Shown here in pieces: positions 47,076-57,573 of a stretch of DNA of 64,000 nt. The notes beneath the pieces are model-generated. The model made no database searches. It saw only the letters and a list, made by a program, of their open reading frames with translations, and was not told the origin of the DNA. This DNA is from Gentiana macrophylla. Taxonomy: Eukaryota > Streptophyta > Magnoliopsida > Gentianales > Gentianaceae. Made by a program: the position numbers and the translations under genes. Numbering within the stretch: position 1 is the first letter of the stretch; each line of letters begins with the position of its first letter. Location: positions 41,498,113-41,562,112 of the forward strand of contig CM047810.1 in assembly GCA_026214975.1 (NCBI GenBank), in the 5' to 3' direction.

Positions 47076-47944
47076 TTGTCTATAATCTATAATATATTAT
47101 GTATAAAAAATAGTAAATAAAGAGAATTGAATAAGTTCAAAACGTAACCTTGGAAAAAAGTATGTCACATTGTCATTTTGAAAAAAAAAAACTAAATAAT
47201 AATTAATGCAATTAATTACCATGCCCCAATCATTGGTATTTAGTATTTATAAAGATCGGAAGTTACCATTTTATTTTATTTGTACGTAGAAGATTTGAAG
47301 TTACATATGCTTTGATTTCTCTCCTAATTCCTACTGCATTTGCCGCCAACCCTAGCGTTCTATTGTAGCAGCAGAAAGGTGAAAGCGAGAATTGATTTCA
47401 TATCTTGTTGTGTGCTTTTTTATTGCTCTAATTTGTTTTTCAACTATAATTTATTTTTGGTTTGGAAGCTATTTTTTTCTTGAATATTTTTTTGTTAAGC
47501 TTTTTTTCTCGTTGTTATGAAGACATAATTCTCAATGAATATTGTTTATGGAGTACCATTATCTAAATTGGTAATATTGTATTGATTGAATTATTAGAAA
47601 GCTATGTGACTGAGTGTCCAAAATGTCAAAGAAAAAAAATATTGTCAAAAGAGAAGATGTATATGTTTAGCTTTGGATTCGTTGAATCGTTGTGTGGTAA
47701 ATATATTTTCTTGTTTATTTTATGGATATTGTGGACCAAAAATAGTATATATTTGTTGTTTTTGTGTGGTTTTGGATGTTTGCTTTGCACTATTTTGCTT
47801 TCATTTCAATACTGTAATTGAAATTGGTATCGTGTTTGGATGATTGGATCATGTGGTTGTTTGAAAAACTTTGTGGAAACATTTTGTTGATTTTAATTTT
47901 GATGGAATTTGAATTTTAAGTCACTCTTACACTGATAGGTTCCT
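47076..47944. other. Unassigned Helitron interior
   Basis: 47330-47480 (GCCGCCAACCCTAGCG... then T-rich) resembles the 5' UTR and first intron of a plant gene and might be a captured gene piece, but no exon could be proved. Short open frames here have no signature. Confidence 0.3.
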
Positions 47945-47979
47945 ACACGCACGTCGACTTGAGGTATTATCTTAGCTAC

Positions 47980-48135
47980 CTGTTACCTTTCCTATGGGTG
48001 TAGTTATCTCCAAAGAATTTCTTAAGGTTTCCGAAGGTAGATTTAGTTTCTTAGCGATCTTAGCCGACACAAAAGTATTAGACGCTCCCGTATCAAACAA
48101 AGCCGTAACTACTAAGTCGAATAATATTATTGTAC
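47980..48135 (-). pseudogene. Gypsy protease fragment
   Basis: The minus strand reads LVVTALFDTGASNTFVSAKI with the DTGA active-site motif intact (~48090), then a KLNLPSETLR block and a TTP.GKVTGS block. It is truncated afterwards. It would cleave the gag-pol polyprotein in an intact element. Confidence 0.85.
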
Positions 48136-48231
48136 CTAACATGTAAATTTGTTTATTTAAATACCATTATAACATGTTTTAACGTGCTATAAAAATATCT
48201 TAATAACATAGAATAAACAAATTAAAAGTAC
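48132..48231. mobile_element. 92-bp MITE/foldback between gag and protease, with GTAC duplication
   Basis: The insert 48136-48227 is flanked by GTAC on both sides (48132-48135, 48228-48231). Its inner ends are inverted: AATTTGTTTATT at 48146-48157 pairs with AATAAACAAATT at 48212-48223. Removing it joins gag and protease in one frame apart from one stop. Confidence 0.6.
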
Positions 48232-48232
48232 C

Positions 48233-49566
48233 TTAAATAACATTATCATCGGGCTCCACGAACTCAGCATCCACGGCGAACACACGAACAGGCCGACGTG
48301 AGCTTCCCTTTCCATTTCCTTGATTCTGTTTTCCTTTGTTTTGCTTGCTTGGACATGATCTTGCAAAGTGTCCCAGATCCCCACAAAAATAGCAGGCACT
48401 TGCACTTGCTCGGCACTCACCAAAATAATTCCTATTACACTTTGAGCAAAGTGGTGTACCGGTCGATGGAGTGGCTTTCAGTGGTGCTGTTGTCTTCCTT
48501 GCATTCTGTTGAGGGGCTGTCCGGTTGCTGCCTTGACTTGTCCCAAAGCTTCTCTTAACTCCAACGACTATCGAAGGCTTATTTTTGAAGGTTTCAACTT
48601 CTATAGCCTTGTTTAACAACTCTGCCATATTCCTCGGCGTAGCTACCATCATACCAGCTTGAATCCCTCAAGGTAAACCGTTCCTCTAAAGGGCCATCTG
48701 CTTCTCCTCAACTCTCATGATTTCAGGGTAAAACCTTCCCAACTCATTGAAACGGTTAGTGTATTGAGACACGGTCATGTGTAAGCCTTGACTATGTCTC
48801 AAGTACTAACTTGCTTGATTCGCTTGAACTGCTGGTGGGAAGTACTCATTGTAGAAAAGTTCCTTAAATTCTTTCTAATCCATAACTTTACCTCAACTGC
48901 TCTCTATGGCGTCAAACCAACTCTCTGTTGTACTCAACAAGAAACCTGCAGCTAACTGAGCCATCTCTGTTTCGGGCACGTTCACATTTCTACATGCCTT
49001 CTCAAAACTCCTCAATCACATCTCTGCCCTGGCTGGTTCCACATTCCCATAGAAATCTTGCATACGGTTCCTTTTCAACCGGGTGTACCATTCAACTGGC
49101 GGTACTTGCTTAACCACATGCGGTCTAACCGGAGGGGCAACAAGTGGGTATACCGGCGGGTAAGCTGGTGGATAATGTGATGGATAAACTGGTGGATAAC
49201 CAGGGGGTGCTTGCAGTACTTGAGGTGGTGGATATGGCTGTTGAGGTTGTTGAGGTTGAGTCACGGGTGGTTCTTGTTGATAATGGTGGTATCTTGCATG
49301 GTGTGATGGGGTGTGGTATGGCTGATGTAGTCCATACGGTGGGTATCCAAAGCCGTAGTGATGGTCAAACCATGGTGATAGAGGATTGTAGGCCGAGGTG
49401 GGCGACTCGCGGTGGGGAGTAGAAGGTGTTGTTGTTGTGGAGGTAGGTCGAAGTTGGAGGATAGCTTACCGGCGGTAGTGGAGGATAAACTTAAATCCTT
49501 TGGTGGTACAAAACTCTTTGGGATGTCACTTACCATTATAACTGAACCGATCCTCCCACATGCCAT
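48233..49566 (-). pseudogene. Gypsy gag with CCHC zinc knuckle (degenerate)
   Basis: The minus strand from ~49566 begins with a His/Pro/Gln-rich region. A PYPPPQ / PPVYPS-type Pro-Tyr repeat follows (49255-49140), then EWYTRLKRNRMQDFYGNVEPAR (~49085-49025), a typical start of the gag capsid domain. Further on is a TNRFNELGRFYPE-like block (~48760-48720), then NMAELLNKAIEVETF (~48640-48600), and the knuckle CYFCGDLGHFARSCP (CX2CX4HX4C, ~48395-48350). It ends in a Lys/Gln/Gly-rich RNA-binding tail. A few frame changes lie upstream of 48652; the last 139 codons are open. Confidence 0.85.
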
Positions 49567-49801
49567 CTGTGGAGGTTGCTCTATTGAGCCCGTGGTGATC
49601 GATTCAATTGGCGTGGGCGTAAGGTCTCATAACTCCGCTCCCTACCTTTGGTGTAAAGCGCTTGCCTGCAGTCCGACTCCCGAACTCGGCCCTATGAACA
49701 CTTCTCTAGTGGTTACCATTCTGAAAGATCAAGAAGATCAGAATGTTGCTAAGTGGTCTAAAGAAACTTATCTCAAGAAAGGAAGCCTAAAGGACGCTTC
49801 G

Positions 49802-49813
49802 CTTTGATACCAA
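49802..49813 (-). promoter_or_regulatory. Primer-binding site of the gypsy fragment
   Basis: The minus strand TTGGTATCAAAG next to the LTR end GTTACA is close to the initiator tRNA-Met PBS TGGTATCAGAGC. Confidence 0.7.
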
Positions 49814-51017
49814 CTGTAACGCCCCGTTCCCGGACACCGAGTCCATATCCGGGAAAAAAAACATTTGGCACATATAATATTAAATAAATCAATATTATAT
49901 GTAAGACTCTACTACGTCGTATCGAGTTTTGCATTAATGGAAGCTAAAAGACTCGGGTATTTTTTTTGAATAACAAGAATAGAAATGCATCATTCTAAGA
50001 ATAGAAAGATAACTTAAACAACAACAACCATCTTACAATCATACGATGTCTAATAAAAGTACATCAACTTAACTTACAACAAGTCTTAAAAGAAAGAACA
50101 ACAACATGTCTTTAAACAAAGTACAACATCATTTAATACATTGTTTATTACATTGAGAAATGTCTAGCATAATTTAAAAGCAAGTTCATATATCATCCTC
50201 GAAGTACTCGTCGAACTTCTGTTCCACCTGTTCATCTTCTCATCCCCAAACACACAAAACTATGCATTCGAGGTAAGTACAAAGATACTCAGTAAAAGAT
50301 AGAAGCTATTGTATTAAACAAGTATACAAGGTGTTCATTATGATTATTAAGTTATCCTTATGAAGCCGACTCAATCTATGGTTCATTTCATGCTTATCAA
50401 CATGTCATGACTAAACGTTTCTAACTTAGCTTATCTTTGTTATACCTGCATTCAAGAGCACTGGGCATGGTGTATATCCACCACGAGATATCGTTTGCAA
50501 CCTAACAATGGATCACACTGATAGCCACGGGTTTAACCCAATAGTGCATGCGTTCGGCGAAGCCCCTCTACCATTCAGCCGTTTATAGGCCATCAGAGTT
50601 ATTCATTTTTACTGACCGCCCACACGTCGCGATATAGCTTTGGGCCTAACCAAGAATGGCATGGTATTTAGTATTTTACTACACAAGTATGTCTTTATTA
50701 ATCATTAACTAACCACCTATGTGTTGTCAAGGTAAACCTCACCTTAACCAACTCTACTCCCTCACTTAGTCGTCTAGACACAACGTCCTATCACATGCAC
50801 ACACATTGGTGAATACTAATCCACCAAAGCACAAGCCTGTCATGCTCTTCCGACGGTCCCGAACTTCAACTCTTTGAAAGAGTACATCCGGTGCCAGAAC
50901 TAAACGCAGAAACTCAATCATGCCTTGATCATGTTTATTTAGTGTTATTAGATCAAGAAACAACACTTAAAACTCAACACATAGCTTAAAACATAATTTT
51001 TCCCAAAACTTATAATC

Positions 51018-51246
51018 AATGCGTGCGCATTCATTGATCAAAGACTTGCTGAAAGTTTCTGTTCAACCAATGCGTGCGCATTGTCTGCAATGCGTACGCA
51101 TTGTTCATGTTGGGAGTAACTCTGAACATCTTGAAGCAGCAATGCATGCGCATTCATTGGATGTGTACGTATCCTACCTGTTGGAACAATCCTGCCCAAA
51201 CATGTTCCAGCAATGCATGTGCATTGCTACCCAATGCGTACGCATT
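51018..51246. repeat. Paired AATGCGTGCGCATT palindromes, ~72-bp period
   Basis: Copies start at 51018, 51069, 51089, 51141, 51160 (degenerate), 51212 and 51233. They form pairs 19-21 bp apart, repeated every ~71-72 bp. The core alternates between TGCGTGCGCA, TGCGTACGCA and TGCATGCGCA. It lies within the gypsy LTR. Confidence 0.75.
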
Positions 51247-51940
51247 TGACCTGGGAAAACCCTAAACATGATTATTCTACACTTCTTACGATTTCGCAAC
51301 CTTTCCAACACGTTTCAACATCAGTTTTAGCAGCAGAACAGTAGAAACATACAACATTAACATATCATAACATAGCACATTGGCCTAAACACCACAACAC
51401 ATGAAATCTTGCATCAAAACAACTCTAAACATTTTATTAAACTCCATAACACTTGATTTAGCACAATAGGAAGATCTCTTACTTGATTCAAGCACAAAAC
51501 CAACTCCAACTGAAGGAAAACTGTAGTACTTGTCCCAAACTCCAACAAGAAACCTATTGGATACACACACGAGTTACGATCAAGGTTTCTAAACAAACTA
51601 TGACTATGAATAAAACCAAGAAATTCCAAACTTGATCAAAACCGCCCCTCAGGGCCGAATTTCATTCCTTGGTGAAACTTGAAGAACTTGGTATCAAAGC
51701 GATCATTGTCTCCTCACCAATCCGATGCTCTACTTTGATCTGAAAACCACCCAAGTAAACGCTCAGAATTTTGATTGAGTAGCTTTGCCTCTCTTTTACT
51801 CTCAAACTTGAAGGGAACGTGTTTTCAGAAATTCTGACAAGTTACACCAATAGTGGGAGGTTTATCTTTTCCAAATAAAACATCTCCCACTATTTTCTCC
51901 ATTAAACCCTTAATTAATCCTTAAATACAATTTAGTCCAG

Positions 51941-51942
<2 letters not shown>

Positions 51943-51995
<53 letters not shown>
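51943..51995. repeat. (TA)n microsatellite
   Basis: About 26 AT dinucleotides near the outer end of the gypsy LTR. Confidence 0.95.
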
Positions 51996-51999
<4 letters not shown>

Positions 52000-52053
52000 C
52001 TTTAATCCATAATTAGAATAAATATAATATTTCGTTTAAAATGAAATAATACA

Positions 52054-52939
52054 CGTCTGCTCTTTTTTGAAATCGGAATATTACTGATAAGATAATCAAT
52101 TGATTAGTTCCACTAGACTGGCAGAGAAATAGTATTACCTCTCAATTTTTTTCCTTAGAATCTATCTTCCATTTTGTTATGTTTTTTGCCAAATGGCCCA
52201 AATTTTAGCCATGTTGTTGATCGATACTGTCTGATGTGTTTTCATTTTTGTTCTTATGGTTGAGACAGAGGTTGAGATGATTGCATGACTGTTGTAATTG
52301 ATATTTTGATTTCCATCATAATCATTTTTCCTTACATTAAGTGATTTTACATTTTTTTTATTGCTTTTACTTATTCTGGTTGGTGGTGCTTCTCTTAGAA
52401 ATGCGGTAGAATGTGGAGTTTAATTTCATTTACACCATGTGATGGAGAAAGTGAAATATAAAATGTTTTACAAATTCGATATGCTACCATATTTTTCTTT
52501 TTCAGAAGGTCCTTACTTTCATTTTGTTTCGACTTTTTTTTTTTGACGTAATAGAACTTAATAGAGTTTATAACTTTTGAACTATTCACATGAAAGAATA
52601 CTAGATTTCTTGATGCATTATTATTTCTTTAATGCCTCATTAAATATTATGCCTCATTTCTTTTCATGTGTGTCATTCATACAAAGAGGGGGGTTGCGGT
52701 TATAATGACTGCATGTACTTAGAATATAGAAACGAAAATGAATGACATGAGGTATGAGGGAAATGGTTTTTTTTATAATATATTCGTAAGAGTTAATATA
52801 ATAATTGTGATATTAAATGGAATTTTCTTTTTATTACTTTTAGATTCATTCAATTTATGTAACAATTTGTGTTAATTTATTTTATTGTGTATCCATATAA
52901 TTGATTTTTTTTTCTTTATGTTATACTAACTTGAACCGT
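52054..52939. other. AT-rich non-coding Helitron interior right of the gypsy fragment
   Basis: Only short open frames without signatures; nothing further recognised. Confidence 0.5.
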
Positions 52940-52970
52940 CCCGTGCATGATGCACGGGTTTTTAGGCTAG
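52940..52970 (+). other. Helitron 3' terminus (hairpin plus CTAG)
   Basis: CCCGTGCATGATGCACGGG hairpin, TTTTTAGG spacer, CTAG end, T outside. Plant Helitrons end with such a hairpin about 8-12 bp before CTRR. Confidence 0.7.
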
Positions 52971-53259
52971 TTTTAATAAATAAAAAACAACGATTTTTAT
53001 ATTATTGACTTATTTTTTATCGGTAAATAAGGGCACATTGTATTATTCTTTAAGGAAGGTGATGAGGCACAATATTATCTCTTAAAAATGCAAAACAAAC
53101 ATATTTGGACCACACGTTTTATTAAGAAAAAATACAACATAAAACATGCACCGCAAAAATACAGATTGGGGGATAATGTGTGCAATTTATGTGTGCGTTG
53201 AGTATTTTTTATTTTTTTTAATATGAAATTGGTAAAGAAGACGTAACATGAGCAGTGAA

Positions 53260-55741
53260 TCAACTATGGTTAGATACAGAGAACCCGAAGAGTTTCAACA
53301 TAAAATCATTAATTGCTTGTAGCAGTTTTTCTCCAGATTCGGAATACGGATCGTTAATGAAGAAACCATGATGCTCTCCTTCAAACTCCACATACCGAAC
53401 CTTCTTTCCAAGATCTTGAAGCTTTTTTGCATAGTTTTCGACACGATCTCTCATCAATTCACGGCTACCAGCAATCACCAACATCGGGTCAAATGTAACC
53501 GATTCAAGGCTTTTACTGAATGGCCCAAACGGGTTTGCCAATGGGTGATCCGAATCTTTTCCAATGGGTAATGATAACCTCCAAAACCTATATACACACA
53601 TGGGTAGAGTCAAAGTCAATATATTATATGATTAAATGATAAAAGATATACAATCATTAATTATAGTTATTAACACACCGATAATGAAGCTTCCCACGCA
53701 CGGCGCATGGGTAGAGTCAAAGTCAATATTTTTTTTCTAAAGGGTCAATATTGGTACATGGATTCCCAAATTAGTTACCAACTATCCCTAGAATTAAAAA
53801 ATAATAATAATGATAGAGGAGTTTTGAAAATTTTGTATCATGTTTACATTTCTACATCTCACTGTATATTTTTTTATTCGTATAAAAACATATTTAAAGA
53901 ATATAATCACAAGAATAAGAAGATGTTTAGTGTAGACAATGTATATTTTTGTGAATAACTCCATCTTATCTTTAAAGAAATTGACGCACTATAATTAATT
54001 GTTTCAAGTATATTGTGTATTTTTATTGTACTTTTTTTTTAATAGTTTTTTATCTTGGACATAGTATCTTACCAATAATATTGGTTTAGCTATATTGGAA
54101 ATGTTAATTTCATAACAAAATGACATAACAAAGGTTCACAATACTTTTTATTTCAGAGTATCGATTATATCGTATATATGTGTATATATGTCACACCATC
54201 GGTAAAATGCATGTTCTGTAGTTAGTAAAGTGATGGGGCCACATAAATCATCTCCCGAAAAACTCATATTGCGGCTGAAATATTTTTTTTTTTTCACGGT
54301 TAGGATGAAATTTCGATAAAGTTTTTATTACGATGTTATTACGATATTTTTTGATGTATTTTGTATTTATCCTAGTAAGGGTAGTTTGGGCAAGTTTTGT
54401 AAAGTTAGAAGCCCTAAGGTGTACTATATATGTGTTGTACTTGTGTGATCCATGAAAGATAGAAAAAATTATCTTTCACATTTGAAGAACGAGGAAGTTG
54501 ACGGGTAGTGCTTCGTCCATTATGCTTTGCAATAGTGTTGAAATTGGAAGACCAAATACTAGTATCAGTCAGACTTTGTACTATTGGAATTCCCTTGATA
54601 TTGAATACTTGGGGCTTGAAAAAAAATGTGAAAAAAATACTTGGGGCTTGATATTTCCATAAAATAGATGAGCATAGGTAGAAGAAATCGAATTGGAATA
54701 AAGCTTGTGAAGAATATCAATTAGAAATTAGATTCAAATTGGAAAAGGGCTTTCTCAAAAGTGTGTTATATTATTTTGTTGTGACACTATCACTAATTTT
54801 CTTAATCTAACTATTGTGTCATCTTCCTCCTTTGTTATATGATCTTGACTCCATGTTATTATTGAGAATAATAAGTATACAACAATGATTTTATTACTAT
54901 AAAAAAGTAATGATATGAGTATAACCATTGTATCATATCTAGCTACACAACGGTTATCAGTATTATCATATTTTATATTATTATCAACTGTGCGCAGATA
55001 ATCGTTGTATTAATAGGGTTATGTCTGTAGTATTACTCGCTATAATGAATGAAGAGAAATTAATGAGAGAAAGGAAAAAGATCACCTGTCGAGAGCATCC
55101 ACAGTGAGCAGGGGTTCAGGCTCCCCCTCGGTTTCCGACTTAGTCCTTACCGTCCCTCCAAAGAACGGAGCCATAAGTACATAACCACGCACTCGAATAG
55201 GTGCCAACTCCGGCGACCCTGGCCCAAGTTGCACGGCCAAGTGATGAGCAATATTTCCACCGGATGAATCCCCCACAATATAAACCCGATCATGCAACCA
55301 AGGTTGACTATCTTGACGACGGGCTTGACTTTGAAGCCACCTAAGAGAAGCCATTGCATCCTCAACTGCCGCCGGAAGCCTATGCTCCGGCGCCAGCCTG
55401 TAGTCTGGAGCAAGGACAAGTGCCTTAAGTGAAGAAGAAAGACGGAGGCAGGCATTATGGTTGTTTGGCCAAGTAAAAGATCCCAGACAAAACCCGCCTC
55501 CATGAAAGAAGTAAACTATTGGTAGAGGAATCTTTGGGGCTGACGCGACGACGGGAAAGTAGAGCCGTAGTTGAAGGTTATTTTTGTCGTCAAAAGTGAG
55601 GTCTTTCCACATGACGGAGCCGTCGTCATTGGTCGGAATGTTGAATTTTATATCGTTATCCCGGTAAACGTAACCGTCGCTATACAGTTTGAGAACGCCA
55701 TGGATATCATCTGCAACACGAGGAAGGGAAAGGGAATCCAT
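53260..55741 (-). CDS. Class-I plant carboxylesterase (CXE15-like), two exons
   Basis: Complement of 53260-53587 joined to 55086-55741. The exon 1 donor (GACAG|GTGATC) and exon 2 acceptor (TATAG|GTTTTGG) split an Arg codon, giving 327 residues, normal for the family. It belongs to the alpha/beta-hydrolase 3 group that includes the GID1 gibberellin receptors, and hydrolyses small esters in the cytosol or nucleus. Visible: the oxyanion loop HGGGF (80-84), the nucleophile in GDSSGGN (Ser159), and the catalytic His in EHHGFF (His292). At the acid position (SRELMRDR) a Glu (262) replaces the usual Asp. The N-terminal pattern LPRVADDIHGVLKLYSDG matches plant CXE proteins, which supports Met at 55741 rather than the upstream in-frame Met at 55861. 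A TATA box 59 bp upstream agrees. The N-terminal segment resembles the CXE15 type, for which strigolactone esterase activity is reported in Arabidopsis; substrate here is unknown. The frame is intact, making this the one complete host gene of the window. Confidence 0.93.
53588..55085 (-). other. Intron of the carboxylesterase gene
   Basis: 1.5 kb GT-AG intron, AT-rich. It holds the 24-bp direct repeat at 53599/53706 and, at 54340-54490, a stretch reminiscent of an LTR edge (TGATGTATTTTG..., CTATATATGTG, GAAAGATAGAAAAAATT), too weak to call. Confidence 0.85.
53599..53729. repeat. 24-bp direct repeat in the esterase intron
   Basis: CATGGGTAGAGTCAAAGTCA followed by ATAT occurs at 53599-53622 and again at 53706-53729, 107 bp apart. 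It could be an insertion footprint or a small duplication next to the 3' splice site. Confidence 0.8.
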
Positions 55742-55799
55742 CAATACTCTTTTTTTCTTGTGTGTGTTTTTCTCCGGTGAAGATGCAGAGGTGGAAGCA

Positions 55800-55807
55800 T
55801 ATAAATA
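55800..55807 (-). promoter_or_regulatory. TATA box of the carboxylesterase gene
   Basis: The minus strand reads CCTATTTATATGC, 59 bp before the chosen ATG, leaving a leader of about 30 bases. Confidence 0.5.
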
Positions 55808-56269
55808 GGCAGCAACCATTGAGAATTTTTTATCATAAATTTTATGTTGGACCTGATGCAAATCCTAGTTGGTGCGTTAAAACCAATAGGAATCCAACAT
55901 TCTAAAATGAGCCGCTACCTGTAAAAACTTTCCACCAATGTATCCCTTTGAAAGTGCTGACTTGGTGGTTCAAAATTTGCACCTGAACCACCCTAAAATT
56001 TCACATTTTTTTATAAAACACACTTGCTTTGTAATGTTCACTAATTTACTAATTAAGCAACCATTGAGAAACTTTTATAAACACACCTGCTTTGTAATGT
56101 TCATTATTTACTAATTTTTTATGTATGTCCATGCATCACCGAGTCATAATTACTCAACTCTGAGATTTTGTGAAAATGAGTTGAAAGGACAATATATTTA
56201 TCTGAATGTGCTACAAGGACATTCTTTAAAAAGAAAAATTAGGATATAAAGGATCAAAATGTCGACTTT
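55808..56269. other. Intergenic, esterase promoter side
   Basis: AT-rich. AACTTT(T/C)... and CACACCTGCTTTGTAATGTTCA / CACACTTGCTTTGTAATGTTCA occur twice (56015-56043 and 56082-56103), a small local duplication. No gene. Confidence 0.5.
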
Positions 56270-56846
56270 ATCCTTAATTTAGCAACAAAAAAATCATTAC
56301 GGACTATCATTCCTAAGGTTACCTCTCCCGCTGTAATGACGGACTTTTGACCTATTGCTTTGTGTAGCTCAGTATATAAGCTGATCTCAAAAGTGATTGT
56401 TATAGGCTTAAAAAAGAAATTGATGTTGTTATATCGGGGAATCAGAGTACATTTATCTCCGACTCCGGTCGGCTTATTACTAATAATGCTTTGGTGGCCT
56501 TTGAGGCTTTTCATTCGTTGCAAGGTGGCGCTGCATGGTGTCACAATCACACAATGCTTAATCTGGACTTGACCAAGGCTTTTGATATGGTAGAATGGGC
56601 TTACTTGTGGGCAGTTATGGCTCGAATGGGATTTCCATCCTCGTTCATAGATTTGGTACGTCGGTGTGTCTCTTCGGTCTCATATCGTGTGTTAATTAAT
56701 GGCAGGCCTAGTGCAGCAATCCTACCGACCCGGGGCATTAGGCAGGGTGACCCTCTTCCCATTTTTTGTTTATTATTTGTGCGGAGGGTCTAACTGCATT
56801 CATTAATAGCTACTATGTCCGGGGTGCTTTGCGAGGTATCTCTTTC
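56270..56846 (+). pseudogene. LINE (non-LTR retrotransposon) reverse transcriptase fragment
   Basis: Blocks of plant L1 RT in order: ALCSSVYKLISKV (~56357-56395), GRLITNNALVAFEAFHSL in a shifted frame (~56468-56522), LDLTKAFDMVEWAYLW (~56563-56610) and GIRQGDPLP (~56735-56760). The catalytic FADD block is not reached: the element is interrupted by the LTR of copia element 3 at 56847. The frame is broken near 56440 and 56765. Confidence 0.88.
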
Positions 56847-57450
56847 TGTCAGTTTTTGGTGACTTGATCTATAAACTGATAAGGAATCTGGTGGAACTAA
56901 TCTGGAAAACTGAAACTGAGAATGATGGTCAATTCAGTTAAGTATATTCAGTTCTGTGAAAGTCAGTTTGATGAAGTGCAACTGAGTTTCTTCTGAAGTC
57001 AACAGTCAATTTTTGGTCTGCTGAGTATAGTTGAGTTCCGCATCTGAGCAGTTGATTACAAGTCTGGAAAGTCAGTTTGAGCTAAGTTTCATCTGGTGGA
57101 TAACAGCTGGAGCTGAGGTCCACATCTGGGGTATTTATGACAATTCCGACAAAGATCTTTGGCGGTTAGGGTTTGTGATTTGTGTCTATAAATACCAAGG
57201 TTGTAATCAATGCAATAGTGTGTCTTTCAAGAGTTTGCCTTTCACTTTGTGAGGAATGCCTTGTAATTATGTGTATAGTAAAATATCTCATTTTCTGTCC
57301 GTGGAGTAGTCGGCACAACGCCTGAAACCATGTTAAATAACTGTGTTCTCTTTGTTTATGTGTTTTATCGATTCCACCCTACTTTATGTTTGCATTGCTT
57401 CTGTGATTTTATCTTTCTTAAACTGCAAGCTTCTCGTCTGTGTTTCAACA
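56847..57450 (+). repeat. 5' LTR of copia element 3
   Basis: TGTCAGTTTTTGGTGAC...GTTTCAACA, 604 bp, with TATAAATA at 57187-57194. The left edge is set by the TG and the break in LINE coding; the right edge by CA three bases before the PBS. Confidence 0.75.
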
Positions 57451-57453
57451 AAC

Positions 57454-57465
57454 TGGTATCAGAGC
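57454..57465 (+). promoter_or_regulatory. Primer-binding site of copia element 3
   Basis: TGGTATCAGAGC, initiator tRNA-Met type. Confidence 0.93.
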
Positions 57466-57573
57466 ACCAGGTTCAAGATTCAGGAGTTGCTGGTTGAACA
57501 GAGTTGATCTTCACCAAGACCGGTTACCGGTGCTAGGATTTTGTGATCAAAGGTTTGTTCTTTAATTAGAAGG

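Larger units (their letters stand above)
47945..52053 (-). mobile_element. Truncated Ty3/gypsy element (5' LTR, gag, protease)
   Basis: Minus-strand element with LTR 49815-52053, PBS 49802-49813, gag 48233-49566 and protease up to ~47980. It ends abruptly at ~47945, with RT, RNase H, integrase and 3' LTR missing. The gag and knuckle type and the TGTAACGCCCCG LTR end fit the Del/Tekay-like group, by pattern only. The outer LTR edge at 52053 (...AATAATACA) is approximate. Confidence 0.75.
49815..52053 (-). repeat. 5' LTR of the gypsy fragment
   Basis: TGTAACGCCCCGTTCCCGG at the inner end; the outer end probably lies at ...AATAATACA. About 2.2 kb, non-coding. Only one LTR is present, so the boundaries rest on TG/CA ends. 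Confidence 0.6.
46203..52970 (+). mobile_element. Candidate non-autonomous Helitron containing a nested gypsy fragment
   Basis: The 5' end reads TCTCTACTAATAAG, the conserved plant Helitron start (TC...). The 3' end has the perfect hairpin CCCGTGCATGATGCACGGG (52940-52958), eight bases, then CTAG (52967-52970) and a host T, i.e. the CTRR|T rule. No Rep/helicase frame is visible. Host A before the 5' end cannot be judged because a TCTTC run precedes it. Pairing of these two ends is inference; each end on its own is a good match. Confidence 0.5.

Noticed and set aside
51019..51265. Open frames with repeated Met-Arg-Ala-His
   Set aside because: They are translations of the AATGCGTGCGCATT palindromes in an LTR.
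54340..54490. Possible LTR fragment in the esterase intron
   Set aside because: Only one edge looks LTR-like; no duplication, PBS or partner.
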